Origin: Polyangiaceae bacterium
GTDB lineage: Bacteria > Myxococcota_A > Polyangia > Polyangiales > Polyangiaceae
NCBI GenBank assembly: GCA_029266615.1
Contig: JAQSWN010000040.1
Location: 1 to 61,694, forward strand
Direction of reading: 5' to 3'
DNA: 61,694 nt
Shown here: positions 52,543 to 61,602 of the stretch, piece after piece
Layout of the letters: each line of letters opens with the position of its first letter
How positions within the stretch are numbered: the stretch's first letter is position 1
The notes under the pieces: generated by a model
Database searches by the model: none
The model's input: only the letters and a program-made list of their open reading frames with translations
Told to the model about the DNA's origin: nothing
Made by a program: the position numbers and the translations under genes

Positions 52543-52870
52543 CTAATGCCCGTCCTCGACAAGTCAGCAAGAGGCGTGCCTAAGAGCGGGCGCCTACGTG
52601 CTGGCAAAAGCCGGCTAACGAGCAAGGTGCGCGAACGGTGTTGAAGGAAGGCAGTTCGCGACCGGACACGAGGCGGCCAGGGCGGCATTGTCCAGTGCGT
52701 ACGTCGAGAGGGGAGGAGCCATCCGTCGCTATCGCTCCCGGACACGCCGTCACCGCTGACGAGCTAGCTTCCTCTCGCGCGAGGCGCCTGTGCTATGCAG
52801 ATGTTCGCGCGATGGAGAGCCACCACCCTAACTGTCAAACTGCCATGATGCGAAGCGCACGTCGAACGCC
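52543..52870. other. Intergenic region between pseudogene and propeller lipoprotein
   Basis: A 328-bp divergent region between the pseudogene remnant and the next gene. It may hold the lost 5' part of the lectin gene, but no frame shows a signal peptide. No operator or hairpin was seen. Confidence 0.35.
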
Positions 52871-53998
52871 ATGAAGCCCTCCCTCGCGTTCTCGTGGGCG
52901 GCCAGCAAGCGGGTCTGGCCCGGGCTATGGCTCGCAGTGGCGCTTGCTGCCCTAAATTGTCGAGACTTTCCTGCACAGCCTATCACTGGCGGGGGCAGTG
53001 GTACGACGTCGACTACTCCGGCCGGTCCCGAGCTCGGCGAGGGAGGCCGCGCAGACGTATCCAGCTCTGGCGACGAGCCATCATTCCTACCCGTTTGCGA
53101 GTTCCCCGAGGTCGTGGTTCCTAGCGAAGTAGTGACCATCGGGGCGTCGTCGGTCTTCTCGTCCCCGACTGCTCCGCAGGTATACGTAGGCGACCTCGGT
53201 ACTCAGACGATACTAGCTAGGTATCGTATCGGCAACGAAGCCACTAGTTGGGTCGATTGGCTTTGCTACGATTTGTTGCCTAGGGCGGCTCGCATCGCCG
53301 CGATGAATCTGTCCAACAACCATCCGGAAATTTTCGTTGCTACCGCAGAGGGTGGTCTGTTCGTTCGAAGAACTTCAGAAAGAGGACAAACGCCGTGGCT
53401 ACCGTTTTCGCTCCCGACCCCAAGCGGGGTCGTGACGGATGTGACGGCTCTCGCAGGCGATGCGTCAGCCGCAGTGTATATCCTCGCAGACGGAAGTGTT
53501 TACGCCCGGCGCAAGCGCAGCACCGAGCCGTACGCAAGCTATGGGCCCTGGTTATCGCTTCCCGTCAACGACGCGCGGCTACTCACCGGGGGCGTGGACG
53601 GCGCTGATATGCATCACCTCTACGTGGTAACTAGTACCGGCGAGATCCAACACACTGTGCACTCGGACCACACGGTCGACGCGCCGTTCTCGGCGTGGAA
53701 TCTGGTGCATGCTCTGCGGACGCCGCTTTCTGATCTCGACGCCGTGCGAAGCACCGATGGCATGAATCTATTCGCTCTCACCTCAACTGGAGCAGTCCTC
53801 GGCGCTTACGACATCGAAAGGGGAGTTTCTTGGGAAGAGCTGCGACGCGCCACGGATGAACCGCGCTTCGTTGCTGTCGCAGCGCTGCCGACGGTTGAAG
53901 GGACTCCATTAGTTGTCGGCGTCACTGAAAAGGGCGAACTGTTTCAGTTGGATGGCGATCCCAGGCTCGGAAACACGACTTGGCAGAGCGGCGGCTAA
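52871..53998 (+). CDS. Secreted propeller-like lipoprotein
   Basis: The 375-residue protein starts at ATG. The signal peptide is hydrophobic to ALNC (Cys30), then a Gly/Thr/Ser spacer. Short repeated beta-blade units occur about every 50 residues: IFVATAEGGLFVRRTSERGQ, VYILADGSVYARRKRST, HHLYVVTSTGEIQHTVH, NLFALTSTGAVLGAYDI. These resemble tectonin/PLL-type lectin blades. It lies next to the lectin pseudogene and the kinase operon, and codon use is mixed. Probably a surface-glycan-binding protein. Confidence 0.7.
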   Translation: MKPSLAFSWAASKRVWPGLWLAVALAALNCRDFPAQPITGGGSGTTSTTPAGPELGEGGRADVSSSGDEPSFLPVCEFPEVVVPSEVVTIGASSVFSSPTAPQVYVGDLGTQTILARYRIGNEATSWVDWLCYDLLPRAARIAAMNLSNNHPEIFVATAEGGLFVRRTSERGQTPWLPFSLPTPSGVVTDVTALAGDASAAVYILADGSVYARRKRSTEPYASYGPWLSLPVNDARLLTGGVDGADMHHLYVVTSTGEIQHTVHSDHTVDAPFSAWNLVHALRTPLSDLDAVRSTDGMNLFALTSTGAVLGAYDIERGVSWEELRRATDEPRFVAVAALPTVEGTPLVVGVTEKGELFQLDGDPRLGNTTWQSGG

Positions 53999-54012
53999 CC
54001 AAAGACCGCCAG

Positions 54013-54036
54013 GGGGCGAGTTCGCTAGTTCGCCCC
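54013..54036. terminator. Hairpin between convergent genes
   Basis: GGGGCGA and TCGCCCC form a 7-bp stem with a 10-base loop, between the stop at 53998 and the stop of the leftward gene at 54025. It may serve both genes as a terminator. Confidence 0.45.
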
Positions 54037-55305
54037 AAAGAACAGCCAGGATCCGCCCAGCACCGTTCCACCACCCAGGATCATCAAGCCCACAGAAAGG
54101 TCGTCAATTCGCTGGATGCCGATAGCGCGGTCGAGGCTAGCGTTCGAGCCCATCGACCATTCATCGTAGCGACGTGAGTTCCACACGAAGAGGCCGACCC
54201 CCGTGGCCGCGACCGCGGCACCGACGCTCGCAAGCGTCACACTCAAGATCTTTTGCCGCCTGACGGCGGCGGCCTCGCGCCTCAGGGTTTCCGCGGTCGG
54301 CATGAGGACGGTGTCTAACGAAGCCACCTGACCTGGGTCGAGCGAGATAGTTCGTGTCTCTGAACGGAAGCCATCACGCGTCACTTCCACGTGGTGCGGC
54401 CCTACGGGCAGCGGCGCGCCACCATAAGGCTGACCATCGATACGCACCGCGGCGTCCGAGGGGGTCGTTCGGACCACGAGCCGTGCCGACAAACTGCGAT
54501 GGAGTGGTGAGGTAGCCTTCAGCCTGCAGTACGTCGTTTGAAGCACTCCTGACTTGCCGGTGACTGATTCCGACGCGGTCAGATAGCCCAGTCTGGTAAA
54601 GTACACGTCCAGCCTCCCGGGCGGCACGAGCAGAGGCGCTGAGAGTGGCGTTTCTGCTCGGGCGACTCCAGGTATGTTTATAACGACTCCAGGGAGCGGA
54701 CACACCACGCCAAGCAACGCGGGCACGGGTTGCGAGGCGAGCGACGGAACTCGAAGCTCCGGGAGGCGCAACTGCGTCTCTTCTCCGGGCCCTATATCCA
54801 CTATCCGCGACTCCGGCATGCCCGTTCCGGCTGAGATCAACACCGAATGTCGACCAATGACGATTGGGATGGCCGTCCCAAGCTGGGATCGGGTGAGCTC
54901 CTTACCATCTAGCCAAATGCGTGTCTGCTCGCTCGCTCGCCCGATACGCAGTGTCCCGATGCGCTCTCGATTGGTTTCGATTAAGGCACGAACTTCGCGC
55001 TGGCGCGATGGTGACACGCGCGCTCCACCGTTAGCGAGATACTGCTCGAATGCTGCGATCGCAGCAATGGGCGCCCCCAGAATCGCGTGTGCCTGACCGA
55101 TGTTGTATAGTACCGAGAAATGCGGATGGATCGCATAGGCCGCCTGGAACTCGATGAGCGCGCGACTGAGATCCCCTTTTTGCGCCTGGGCGAGCCCTTC
55201 TTCGAAGTGGCTACGCGCTTGACCGGTCGAGTCGTGAGAGGTTTGGGCAGCGGCGCTGGTCGTGCAGAGAAGCCAAAGCGTCGCGAGAGCAATGTGGAGA
55301 CTCAT
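54025..55305 (-). CDS. Exported TPR-PEGA domain protein
   Basis: The 426-residue protein has a cleavable signal peptide (TSAAAQ). TPR-like helices cover residues 25-95 (ARSHFEEGLAQAQKGDLSRA, LIEFQAAYAIHPHFSVLYNI). PEGA-like beta domains follow (RLVVRTTPSDAAVRIDGQPY, VGPHHVEVTRDGFRSETRTI). A hydrophobic C-terminal segment pair (ASVGAAVAATGVGLFVW and LGGGTVLGGSWLFFG) anchors it. It is third in an operon after the Ser/Thr kinase, overlapping by ATGA. Such genes commonly follow Hanks kinases in myxobacteria, as likely envelope-stress partners. Confidence 0.85.
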   Translation of the reverse strand: MSLHIALATLWLLCTTSAAAQTSHDSTGQARSHFEEGLAQAQKGDLSRALIEFQAAYAIHPHFSVLYNIGQAHAILGAPIAAIAAFEQYLANGGARVSPSRQREVRALIETNRERIGTLRIGRASEQTRIWLDGKELTRSQLGTAIPIVIGRHSVLISAGTGMPESRIVDIGPGEETQLRLPELRVPSLASQPVPALLGVVCPLPGVVINIPGVARAETPLSAPLLVPPGRLDVYFTRLGYLTASESVTGKSGVLQTTYCRLKATSPLHRSLSARLVVRTTPSDAAVRIDGQPYGGAPLPVGPHHVEVTRDGFRSETRTISLDPGQVASLDTVLMPTAETLRREAAAVRRQKILSVTLASVGAAVAATGVGLFVWNSRRYDEWSMGSNASLDRAIGIQRIDDLSVGLMILGGGTVLGGSWLFFGAN

Positions 55306-56612
55306 CGTTCGTAAGGATTGGCGGAGTCGAGGCGGAGCAACGGAACTGGCTGCGGCAGCCTCTTCTGGTCCGCTGGGTAGGGAACAGGGGCTCGCCGCGG
55401 CGCCGCAAGGCTGCTGGCGGAGCCCACGGTCACCAAGGACACGGAGGCTGCGACCGCGCTGGGTGCGGCGGAGGCCGCGGGGGGCACTGCGCAGCAGGAC
55501 TCTTGCTGAAGCATTTCTTTTCGTTCTTGTGCTGGTGCAAGAGCCCGTCTCGCATGCCAGCCAGCGGCCGCGCCGAGTAGAGCGGCCCCCAACACTAGCA
55601 AGGCCGCGTTCGTCGTTGGCGCCCGCCCCTCGAATAGATATTTGGTTAGCGCTGATCGCCTCGGCGCGTAGGCATTGGACCAGGTCGAGTCAGGCGCCGT
55701 TGACTCACGTGCCTCGGTCAGTGCTCGAAGTAGCTGAAAAAGCTGCGGTGCAGTTTGCGGCCGGTCCTTCGTGGACTTCGATAGGCATCTATCCACGATT
55801 TGAACCACGGACATGGGAAGGTTTGGGTTAAGCGCCGAGAGCGGGGCTGGTGTCCTGTTCATTACGCTGAACATCACTTCTTGGACGGTCACGCCGCCAT
55901 GTGCAGCTTTCCCCGATAGACACTCGTACAGCACTGCGCCAATGGCATATATGTCCGTGGCGGGCCCGATCTTGTCGCTTTGCGAGATCTGCTCGGGAGC
56001 CATGTATCGAACGGTGCCCACGATGGCGTCTTGAGCGGTTACGAGGCTTGACTCCATCTTCGCGATTCCGAAGTCCAGCACTTTACACCAGTCTTCACCG
56101 GTCTCACGTCGCGCGACGAAGAGATTTTCCGGCTTGAGATCCCGGTGAACTAGACCGGCGCGGTGCACGACAGACAAACCGAGGCAGGCGTCCATCATGA
56201 GGTGTAGAGCACGGCGCGCTGGTAGCGAGCCTTCACGCTCGAGAAGGCTCCGCAGGTCTTCGCCTTCCAAGAGTTCCATCACAACATACGGCGTACGGTC
56301 CTCAAGCTCGCCGCAATCCACGACGCCCACTACATACTCGCTTTTCAAGCCGGCTATCGTCTGGGCTTCTCGGCGAAAGCGATGGGCCACTTTGCGATGC
56401 GTGTCCAACTCGGCCCGCAGCAGCTTCACGGCGAACGCCTTGCCGAGCCTCACGTGTGCTGCTTCGAACACGTGGCCGCTTCCGCCCGATGCGATGTAGC
56501 GCGTCAGCTTGTACGTGCCTGCGATAACTTGCCCGATCCTACTCTCAATGGTCCTCAACGCGGTGCCGACTTCGGAGTTTCTGTGCTCCGCGTTGTCAGT
56601 TGCCGGATTCAT
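55302..56612 (-). CDS. Membrane Ser/Thr protein kinase
   Basis: ATG 56612 gives 436 residues; the gene starts within the last 17 bp of the sigma54-activator gene. The kinase has IASGGSGHVFEA, FAVKLLRAE, HRDLKPEN, KVLDFGIAKME and GTVRYMAPEQ, all intact. A hydrophobic helix (NAALLVLGAALLGAAAGW) lies near residue 335, followed by an Ala/Pro/Ser tail. The upstream and downstream overlaps show it is made together with its FHA-bearing activator and its TPR-PEGA protein. Confidence 0.9.
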   Translation of the reverse strand: MNPATDNAEHRNSEVGTALRTIESRIGQVIAGTYKLTRYIASGGSGHVFEAAHVRLGKAFAVKLLRAELDTHRKVAHRFRREAQTIAGLKSEYVVGVVDCGELEDRTPYVVMELLEGEDLRSLLEREGSLPARRALHLMMDACLGLSVVHRAGLVHRDLKPENLFVARRETGEDWCKVLDFGIAKMESSLVTAQDAIVGTVRYMAPEQISQSDKIGPATDIYAIGAVLYECLSGKAAHGGVTVQEVMFSVMNRTPAPLSALNPNLPMSVVQIVDRCLSKSTKDRPQTAPQLFQLLRALTEARESTAPDSTWSNAYAPRRSALTKYLFEGRAPTTNAALLVLGAALLGAAAGWHARRALAPAQERKEMLQQESCCAVPPAASAAPSAVAASVSLVTVGSASSLAAPRRAPVPYPADQKRLPQPVPLLRLDSANPYER

Positions 56613-57936
56613 TCTCGCTGCCTCGTGCCGGAGCCAGGTCTGCGTCACCTTCCAGCAGTCTATAGACCCGCTGACGCGAGACTCCCATGGCGGCGGCAGC
56701 CGCTTTGACGTTGCCACCATTTTGGGCCAATTCGTGTCGCAAGCGGGCGAGCTCGTGGTCTCGTCGACCCATCTGCGAGCTTGACTGCGGCGAACGCGCG
56801 CTCAAGTTTTCAGTGACCGCACGCAGCTCGGGGGGTAGGTGCTGTCGTCTCAGTTTTGGCTCGTGGCCATGCACCGCCAGCAAACGTCGCGTCAAGAGCT
56901 CCAATTCGCGTACGTTCCCCGCCCAATGATGCAGACACAGTGCTTCAACGACCCGCGCCTCGACTGCAGGCGGTCGGCCTCCTGTCTGCTGCTTCAGGAA
57001 CTGAGAGAAGAGGCCAGCAATGTCGCTACGTCGCGACGCGAGTGGCGGAATGAGCAGTTCAAGCCCCCCCAACCGAGCCGCCAAGTCTGCTCGCAGTCTA
57101 CCTCCCGCGACGAGCTCATGCAGCGGCTTCTGACTAGCGCTCACAATGCGCACATCAACGGGCGTACTGCTAACTTCGCCCAGGCCCATGACCTGACGGT
57201 CTTCGACCACTCGCAGCAACTTTGCTTGCAGAGTTGCGGCTAACTCTGGCATTTCGTCTAGAAAAAGCGTGCCGCCATTGGCCGCGCGAAAATACCCGGG
57301 GCTATTGCGCTCCGCGCCTGTGAACGCACCTCGCCGATGTCCGAATAGCTCGGACTCCGCCAACTGTTCCGGCAAGGCAGCGCAATTGAGGGCAAGGAAC
57401 GGCCCTTTTCGGCCACTGAGATGATGAACAGCGCATGCAAGTCGCTCCTTGCCTGTACCAGTGGCTCCAATCAATAGGACGGGCAACGCCGAAGTAGCCG
57501 CGCGTTTCAATGGAGATAGCAGCTCGGCGATAGCGGCCCCGCCGAACAGACCGGGTGCAAGCTCCGAAAATTCTACTGCGGGAGGCCCCTCCATACGCGA
57601 AACGACTACCGCGACCCACTCGCCGATCCGGATGACGCTGCCGGGGTGAACGGGTGCATGCTCGATGCGCCGGCCGGCAACCCACGTGCCATTCGTGCTG
57701 CCCAAGTCACGAATCACGTAGAGCGGTCCTTGGCGGTACAGTTCGGCGTGATGACGAGACACACCGGAGCCCTCGATGCGAATGGCCGCTTCGTGGTCGC
57801 GACCGATGCTCAGCTTGCCGCCTTGCAGGCTATCGATTCGCGAGGTCGGCCAAACCCATTCGAGCGCGAGCCCACTGACGCGCGCGTCGAGCACCGACTC
57901 CTCGCGCGTCGTCGTGTTCGAAAGGCCCTCGGACAT
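56596..57936 (-). CDS. FHA-domain sigma54-dependent transcription activator
   Basis: The 446-residue protein starts at ATG 57936. The N-terminal FHA domain (LSIGRDHEAAIRI, SGVSRHHAELY, RDLGSTNGTWVAGRRI) recognises phosphothreonine, so it can read kinase output. The AAA+ domain has Walker A GATGTGKE (157-164), the sigma54 GAFTGA loop (203-208), Walker B GGTLFLDE (221-228) and an arginine-rich R-finger region. The Fis-type HTH (NVKAAAAAMGVSRQRVYRLL) is at the C-terminus. It is the first gene of a three-gene leftward operon with the kinase and TPR-PEGA protein. A GCTAATTAGC palindrome lies 11 bp upstream of the start. Confidence 0.93.
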   Translation of the reverse strand: MSEGLSNTTTREESVLDARVSGLALEWVWPTSRIDSLQGGKLSIGRDHEAAIRIEGSGVSRHHAELYRQGPLYVIRDLGSTNGTWVAGRRIEHAPVHPGSVIRIGEWVAVVVSRMEGPPAVEFSELAPGLFGGAAIAELLSPLKRAATSALPVLLIGATGTGKERLACAVHHLSGRKGPFLALNCAALPEQLAESELFGHRRGAFTGAERNSPGYFRAANGGTLFLDEMPELAATLQAKLLRVVEDRQVMGLGEVSSTPVDVRIVSASQKPLHELVAGGRLRADLAARLGGLELLIPPLASRRSDIAGLFSQFLKQQTGGRPPAVEARVVEALCLHHWAGNVRELELLTRRLLAVHGHEPKLRRQHLPPELRAVTENLSARSPQSSSQMGRRDHELARLRHELAQNGGNVKAAAAAMGVSRQRVYRLLEGDADLAPARGSENESGN

Positions 57937-58414
57937 CGCCCGTTAGGCTAATTAGCATGGACTGCGCGGGCGCGACGTCGCCGTGCGTGCGACCGGCCCT
58001 CAGGCCGCCCGGGTTTCACCCGGAGAGGCCGGATGGGCAATCTTTGGGCTACTCAATAGTCGTCGAACTCGTATCGGGCTCGATCGAGCTGACGTGATCT
58101 TCGGTCGCGGCGGAGGCAGACCACGTTCCTTGTCAGAAGTGACCCCAAGCGAGTTGATTAATAGGGGCGGCTTCGTCTGTGCGCATGAGCGGAGCAGAGG
58201 CCGCGCAGCTGGCCCGAGCAACCAGGTTGATCGGCAGGTTCGCAAGGGTCTTACGCAAGCCCGCGTAGTCCCCCAAGCCGCTCAGTTGTTTGGCCCGGCA
58301 CTGTACAACCTAGTCGGCCCGCTCACGCGGATCCGCTTTGCGCTCGACGACAAGCGCACGCCGGTGCTGTCTGCCGAGACTATCCTTCCGTGACGATTCG
58401 GTTAGCGACATATC
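57937..58414. other. Gene-poor region at the right edge of the bracketed segment
   Basis: About 480 bp between the activator and the glycosyltransferase remnant, carrying the promoter of the leftward operon (including GCTAATTAGC at 57947-57956). The only long frame (57983-58393) ends in LFGPALYNLVGPLTRIRFAL, which I could not assign. No integrase, transposase or tRNA was seen. Confidence 0.4.
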
Positions 58415-58535
58415 AACGCGCTGATGTTCGGGTTCGCCAGCTGGGTGCGTCCTCACGTACTGGTGGCTCGCGAGCCTTGGCGAGCAATGGTCTGCCTTCC
58501 GTGACCGTGTCCTTGCGCAGGACAACTCGACCTAG
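58415..58535 (+). pseudogene. Decayed copy of the glycosyltransferase 3' end
   Basis: It matches 48625-48744 with seven substitutions and one inserted G, which shifts the frame after ALMFGFASW. Most substitutions are synonymous in the original frame, and the stop is conserved. Upstream sequence bears no resemblance to the rest of the intact gene, so the break is sharp at 58415. The copy lies in the same direction as the intact gene, 9.8 kb away. Confidence 0.9.
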
Positions 58536-58789
58536 CAGCGTTCTGTGGGCTCAGCGACATCGAATGATACGTGCGCTGAAGCGTCGCTGAACCTACATCC
58601 GAGCTGCTTTTTCGGGGCTGGTAGTAAATATCAATCGCTCGTTCGAAAGGCGGAGCCGGCATTCCTGTAGCGAATCGCAGCGGGCGATTCGCCGCATCGG
58701 CTTCACGAATCGCGTGCAGTAGACAAGGCCCCTCACTGTCGCGAGCCGTGCGTGAGTCGGTGAGCGACGCTGTCGGAAGAGGGACTGCC
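58536..58789. other. Short gene-less stretch before the GSDH-PA14 gene
   Basis: The 254 bp after the remnant hold no gene; the promoter of the next gene is probably in the AT-richer part around 58600-58740. No clear operator was seen. Confidence 0.4.
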
Positions 58790-61594
58790 ATGATCGATCG
58801 CGAGACATCCCGGGGATGGCTTTCACGCGCGACTGCGTTCGTCGCGTGCTCGGCGTTGGGGTTTGCGGCATTCGTCGGCTGCACGGGCTCCGAACAAGAA
58901 AGAGAGGCCGAGCCACTAGGAACGGTGGCCCAAGCCGCAACGGTTCTGGATAGTGGCTTCACGGATACGACGGTCGTGACCGGCATCTCGAATCCGACGG
59001 CCATGGCGTTCGCGCCGGACGGGCGCTTGTTCGTGGCGCAGCAGACGGGGGCGCTGCGCGTGGTGAAGAACGGCGCGCTGCTCACCCAGGCGTTCTTGAC
59101 CGTCCCCGTGGACAGCGCCGGCGAGCGTGGCCTGCTCGGATTGACGTTCGATCCGGCGTTTTCGACCAATCAGTTCATTTACGTCTATTACACGACGACG
59201 TCCGGCGGCACCCACAACCGCATTAGCCGCTTCAAGGCGAACGGTGACGTCGTGCTCGCCGGCAGCGAGACGATCTTGGTGAATTTGCCAACCCTCAGCT
59301 CGGCCACCAATCACAACGGCGGCGCGCTTCACTTCGGCAACGACGGCAAGCTGTACGTGGCCGTGGGTGACAACGCCACCGGCTCGAACGCGCAGAGCAT
59401 GACCACGCCTTTCGGCAAGATGCTTCGCTTCAATTCGGACGGCACGATCCCGACCGACAACCCCTTCTTCGCCAGCACGAGCGGTCTCAATCGCGCAATC
59501 TGGGCGCTCGGTCTACGTAACCCGTTCACGTTCGACGTGCGGCGCAGCACCGGCGCGATCTTGATTAACGACGTCGGCAACGGCGCGTGGGAGGAAGTGA
59601 ACGCGGGCGGCGTCGGGCGGAACTACGGCTGGCCCACGACCGAAGGTGCGACGACGAACCCCGCCTTCACCAGCCCCGTGTTCACGTATTCTCACGCGAG
59701 CGGCACGAACGGCGGCTGCGCGATCACGGGCGGCGCGTTCTACGACCCTACGACGGCGCAGTTCCCGAGTAGCTACGTCGGCAAATACTTTTTCGCCGAC
59801 TACTGCAACGGTTGGATGCGTAAGCTCGATCCCGCGACTGGCGCCGCCACCGTGTTCGCCACCGGCCTGAACGCGGTCGTGGACATTCGGGTCGGGCCGG
59901 AAGGCGCGCTTTATTATCTGGCGCGCGGCAACGGCTCAGTGGGCAAGATTTCTTTCCCGATGTCGCAGCCGCCCGCGATCGCGACCCAGCCCGCGAGCCG
60001 CACCGTGCCCGTCGGGGCGGCGGTGACGTTCACGGTTTCCGCCAGCGGCAGTGCCCCGCTGTCGTATCAATGGCAGCGGAACGGCGCGAACATCAGCGGC
60101 GCAACGGCGGCGAGCTATAGTCTCGGAAGCGCGCAAATTGCCGACAACGGAGCGCAGTTTCGGGCGGTAGTGACGAACGGCTTCGGGAGCGCGACCAGTA
60201 ACGCCGCGACCCTCACCGTCACGTCCAATCAGGCGCCGAGCGTGAGCATCACCGCACCGAGCGTGGGCGCGACGTACACGGGCGGCAGCACGTTGACGTT
60301 CAGCGGAACCGGCACGGATGCGGAGGACGGAACTCTACCGGCCAGCGCCTTCACCTGGCGCATCGACTTGCACCACGACCAACACATTCACCCCGCTTTG
60401 CAAGACGTGGTCGGCATCAAGAGCGGCGCTTGGGCCGTCCCCAGCACCGGTCACACGGAGACGAGCGTCTTTTATCGCGTGCACCTCACGGTCCGTGACT
60501 CGTCGGGGCTCACGTCCACGACGTCGCGCGACGTCTCGCCCGTGCTTCGGCAGCTCACGTTGGCGACCGTGCCGTCTGGCCTCACGGTCACTCTGGACGG
60601 GCAACCCGCGACGACTCCCCTCACCTTCCCCAGCGTCGTGGGCGTGCAGCGGGACATCGGCGTCGTTTCCCCCCAAACGTCCGCCGGCAAGACGTACACG
60701 TTCACGAGCTGGTCCGACGGCGGCGCCGCGACGCACTCCGTGACCACGCCCAACGCGAACGCGACGTTCACGGCGACGCTCGCGGAAACCGGCGGGTTCA
60801 ACGCCGAATACTACGACAATCAGAACTTCACCGGCCTGTTCGTGACGCGAGCGGATCCGACCATCGACTTCGATTGGGGGGCCGCGGCGCCGGCGACGGG
60901 CATGCAAGGCGATACGTTCTCCGTGCGCTGGACCGGCAATGTGGTGCCGCAGTTCAGCGAGACCTACAATTTTTACACGGTGAGCGACGACGGGGTGCGG
61001 CTCTGGGTCAACAACGTGCTCGTGATCGACAACTTCACCGATCACGGCCCGACCGAGAATACCGCGACGGTCGCGCTCGTCGCTGGCCAGAGCTACCCCA
61101 TCCGCATGGAGTTCTACGAGAATGGCGGCGGCGCCGTAGCCAAGCTTCATTGGTCGAGCCCTTCGCTCACGCGGCGCGCGGTAACGGCTGGTGCGGCCGG
61201 ACCGCCGCCGTCGGGCACGCGCCTCACGATTACGTCCGGCACCTCCGGCGCGTTCCAGACGCCGCCCGCGGACGCCTACGACAATAGCGAAACGACGCGC
61301 TACGCGAACACCGGCGTGCTCGCCACCGCGAGCGTCACCTTCGGTCTCGCGCAATCAGCGAGCATCGGGAAGGTGCGGCTCTTGCTGTACAACGGCGCCA
61401 CCCGCACCTACCCGCTGCGCATCTCGGTAGGCTCTACGGTGGTGTTCACGGGCACGACCACGACCGGCACCGGCTACTGGGAAACGACGTTCCCGGCGAC
61501 GACCGGGTCGAGCGTGACCGTCACCATGACTGGCAACAACAGCGATAGCAGCGCCTGGCTCAGTATCTGGGAGGCGCAGGCCTACACTCCGTAG
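58790..61594 (+). CDS. Secreted multidomain GSDH-Ig-PA14 lipoprotein
   Basis: ATG 58790, with GAGGGA upstream, gives 934 residues; a longer frame from 58748 would bury the signal peptide. Lipobox FVGC (Cys31). A GSDH propeller covers residues 45-400 (PTAMAFAPDGRLFVAQQTG, NHNGGALHFGNDGKLYVAVG, GLRNPFTFDVRR, NYGWP). An Ig-like domain follows to about 490 (PAIATQPASRTVPVGAAVTF). Next are beta-sandwich repeats to 650. A PA14 domain is at about 660-780 (EYYDNQNFTGLFVTRADPTI, YNFYTVSDDGVRLWVNN). The last 140 residues look F5/8 type C-like. It is a surface-attached enzyme or adhesin binding glycans. Confidence 0.85.
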   Translation: MIDRETSRGWLSRATAFVACSALGFAAFVGCTGSEQEREAEPLGTVAQAATVLDSGFTDTTVVTGISNPTAMAFAPDGRLFVAQQTGALRVVKNGALLTQAFLTVPVDSAGERGLLGLTFDPAFSTNQFIYVYYTTTSGGTHNRISRFKANGDVVLAGSETILVNLPTLSSATNHNGGALHFGNDGKLYVAVGDNATGSNAQSMTTPFGKMLRFNSDGTIPTDNPFFASTSGLNRAIWALGLRNPFTFDVRRSTGAILINDVGNGAWEEVNAGGVGRNYGWPTTEGATTNPAFTSPVFTYSHASGTNGGCAITGGAFYDPTTAQFPSSYVGKYFFADYCNGWMRKLDPATGAATVFATGLNAVVDIRVGPEGALYYLARGNGSVGKISFPMSQPPAIATQPASRTVPVGAAVTFTVSASGSAPLSYQWQRNGANISGATAASYSLGSAQIADNGAQFRAVVTNGFGSATSNAATLTVTSNQAPSVSITAPSVGATYTGGSTLTFSGTGTDAEDGTLPASAFTWRIDLHHDQHIHPALQDVVGIKSGAWAVPSTGHTETSVFYRVHLTVRDSSGLTSTTSRDVSPVLRQLTLATVPSGLTVTLDGQPATTPLTFPSVVGVQRDIGVVSPQTSAGKTYTFTSWSDGGAATHSVTTPNANATFTATLAETGGFNAEYYDNQNFTGLFVTRADPTIDFDWGAAAPATGMQGDTFSVRWTGNVVPQFSETYNFYTVSDDGVRLWVNNVLVIDNFTDHGPTENTATVALVAGQSYPIRMEFYENGGGAVAKLHWSSPSLTRRAVTAGAAGPPPSGTRLTITSGTSGAFQTPPADAYDNSETTRYANTGVLATASVTFGLAQSASIGKVRLLLYNGATRTYPLRISVGSTVVFTGTTTTGTGYWETTFPATTGSSVTVTMTGNNSDSSAWLSIWEAQAYTP

Positions 61595-61602
61595 TCAAAG
61601 GC

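Noticed and set aside
48745..58414. Mobile element with its own integrase or transposase
   Set aside because: I searched the segment for DDE, tyrosine-recombinase and serine-recombinase motifs and found none; only the bracketing repeats suggest transfer.
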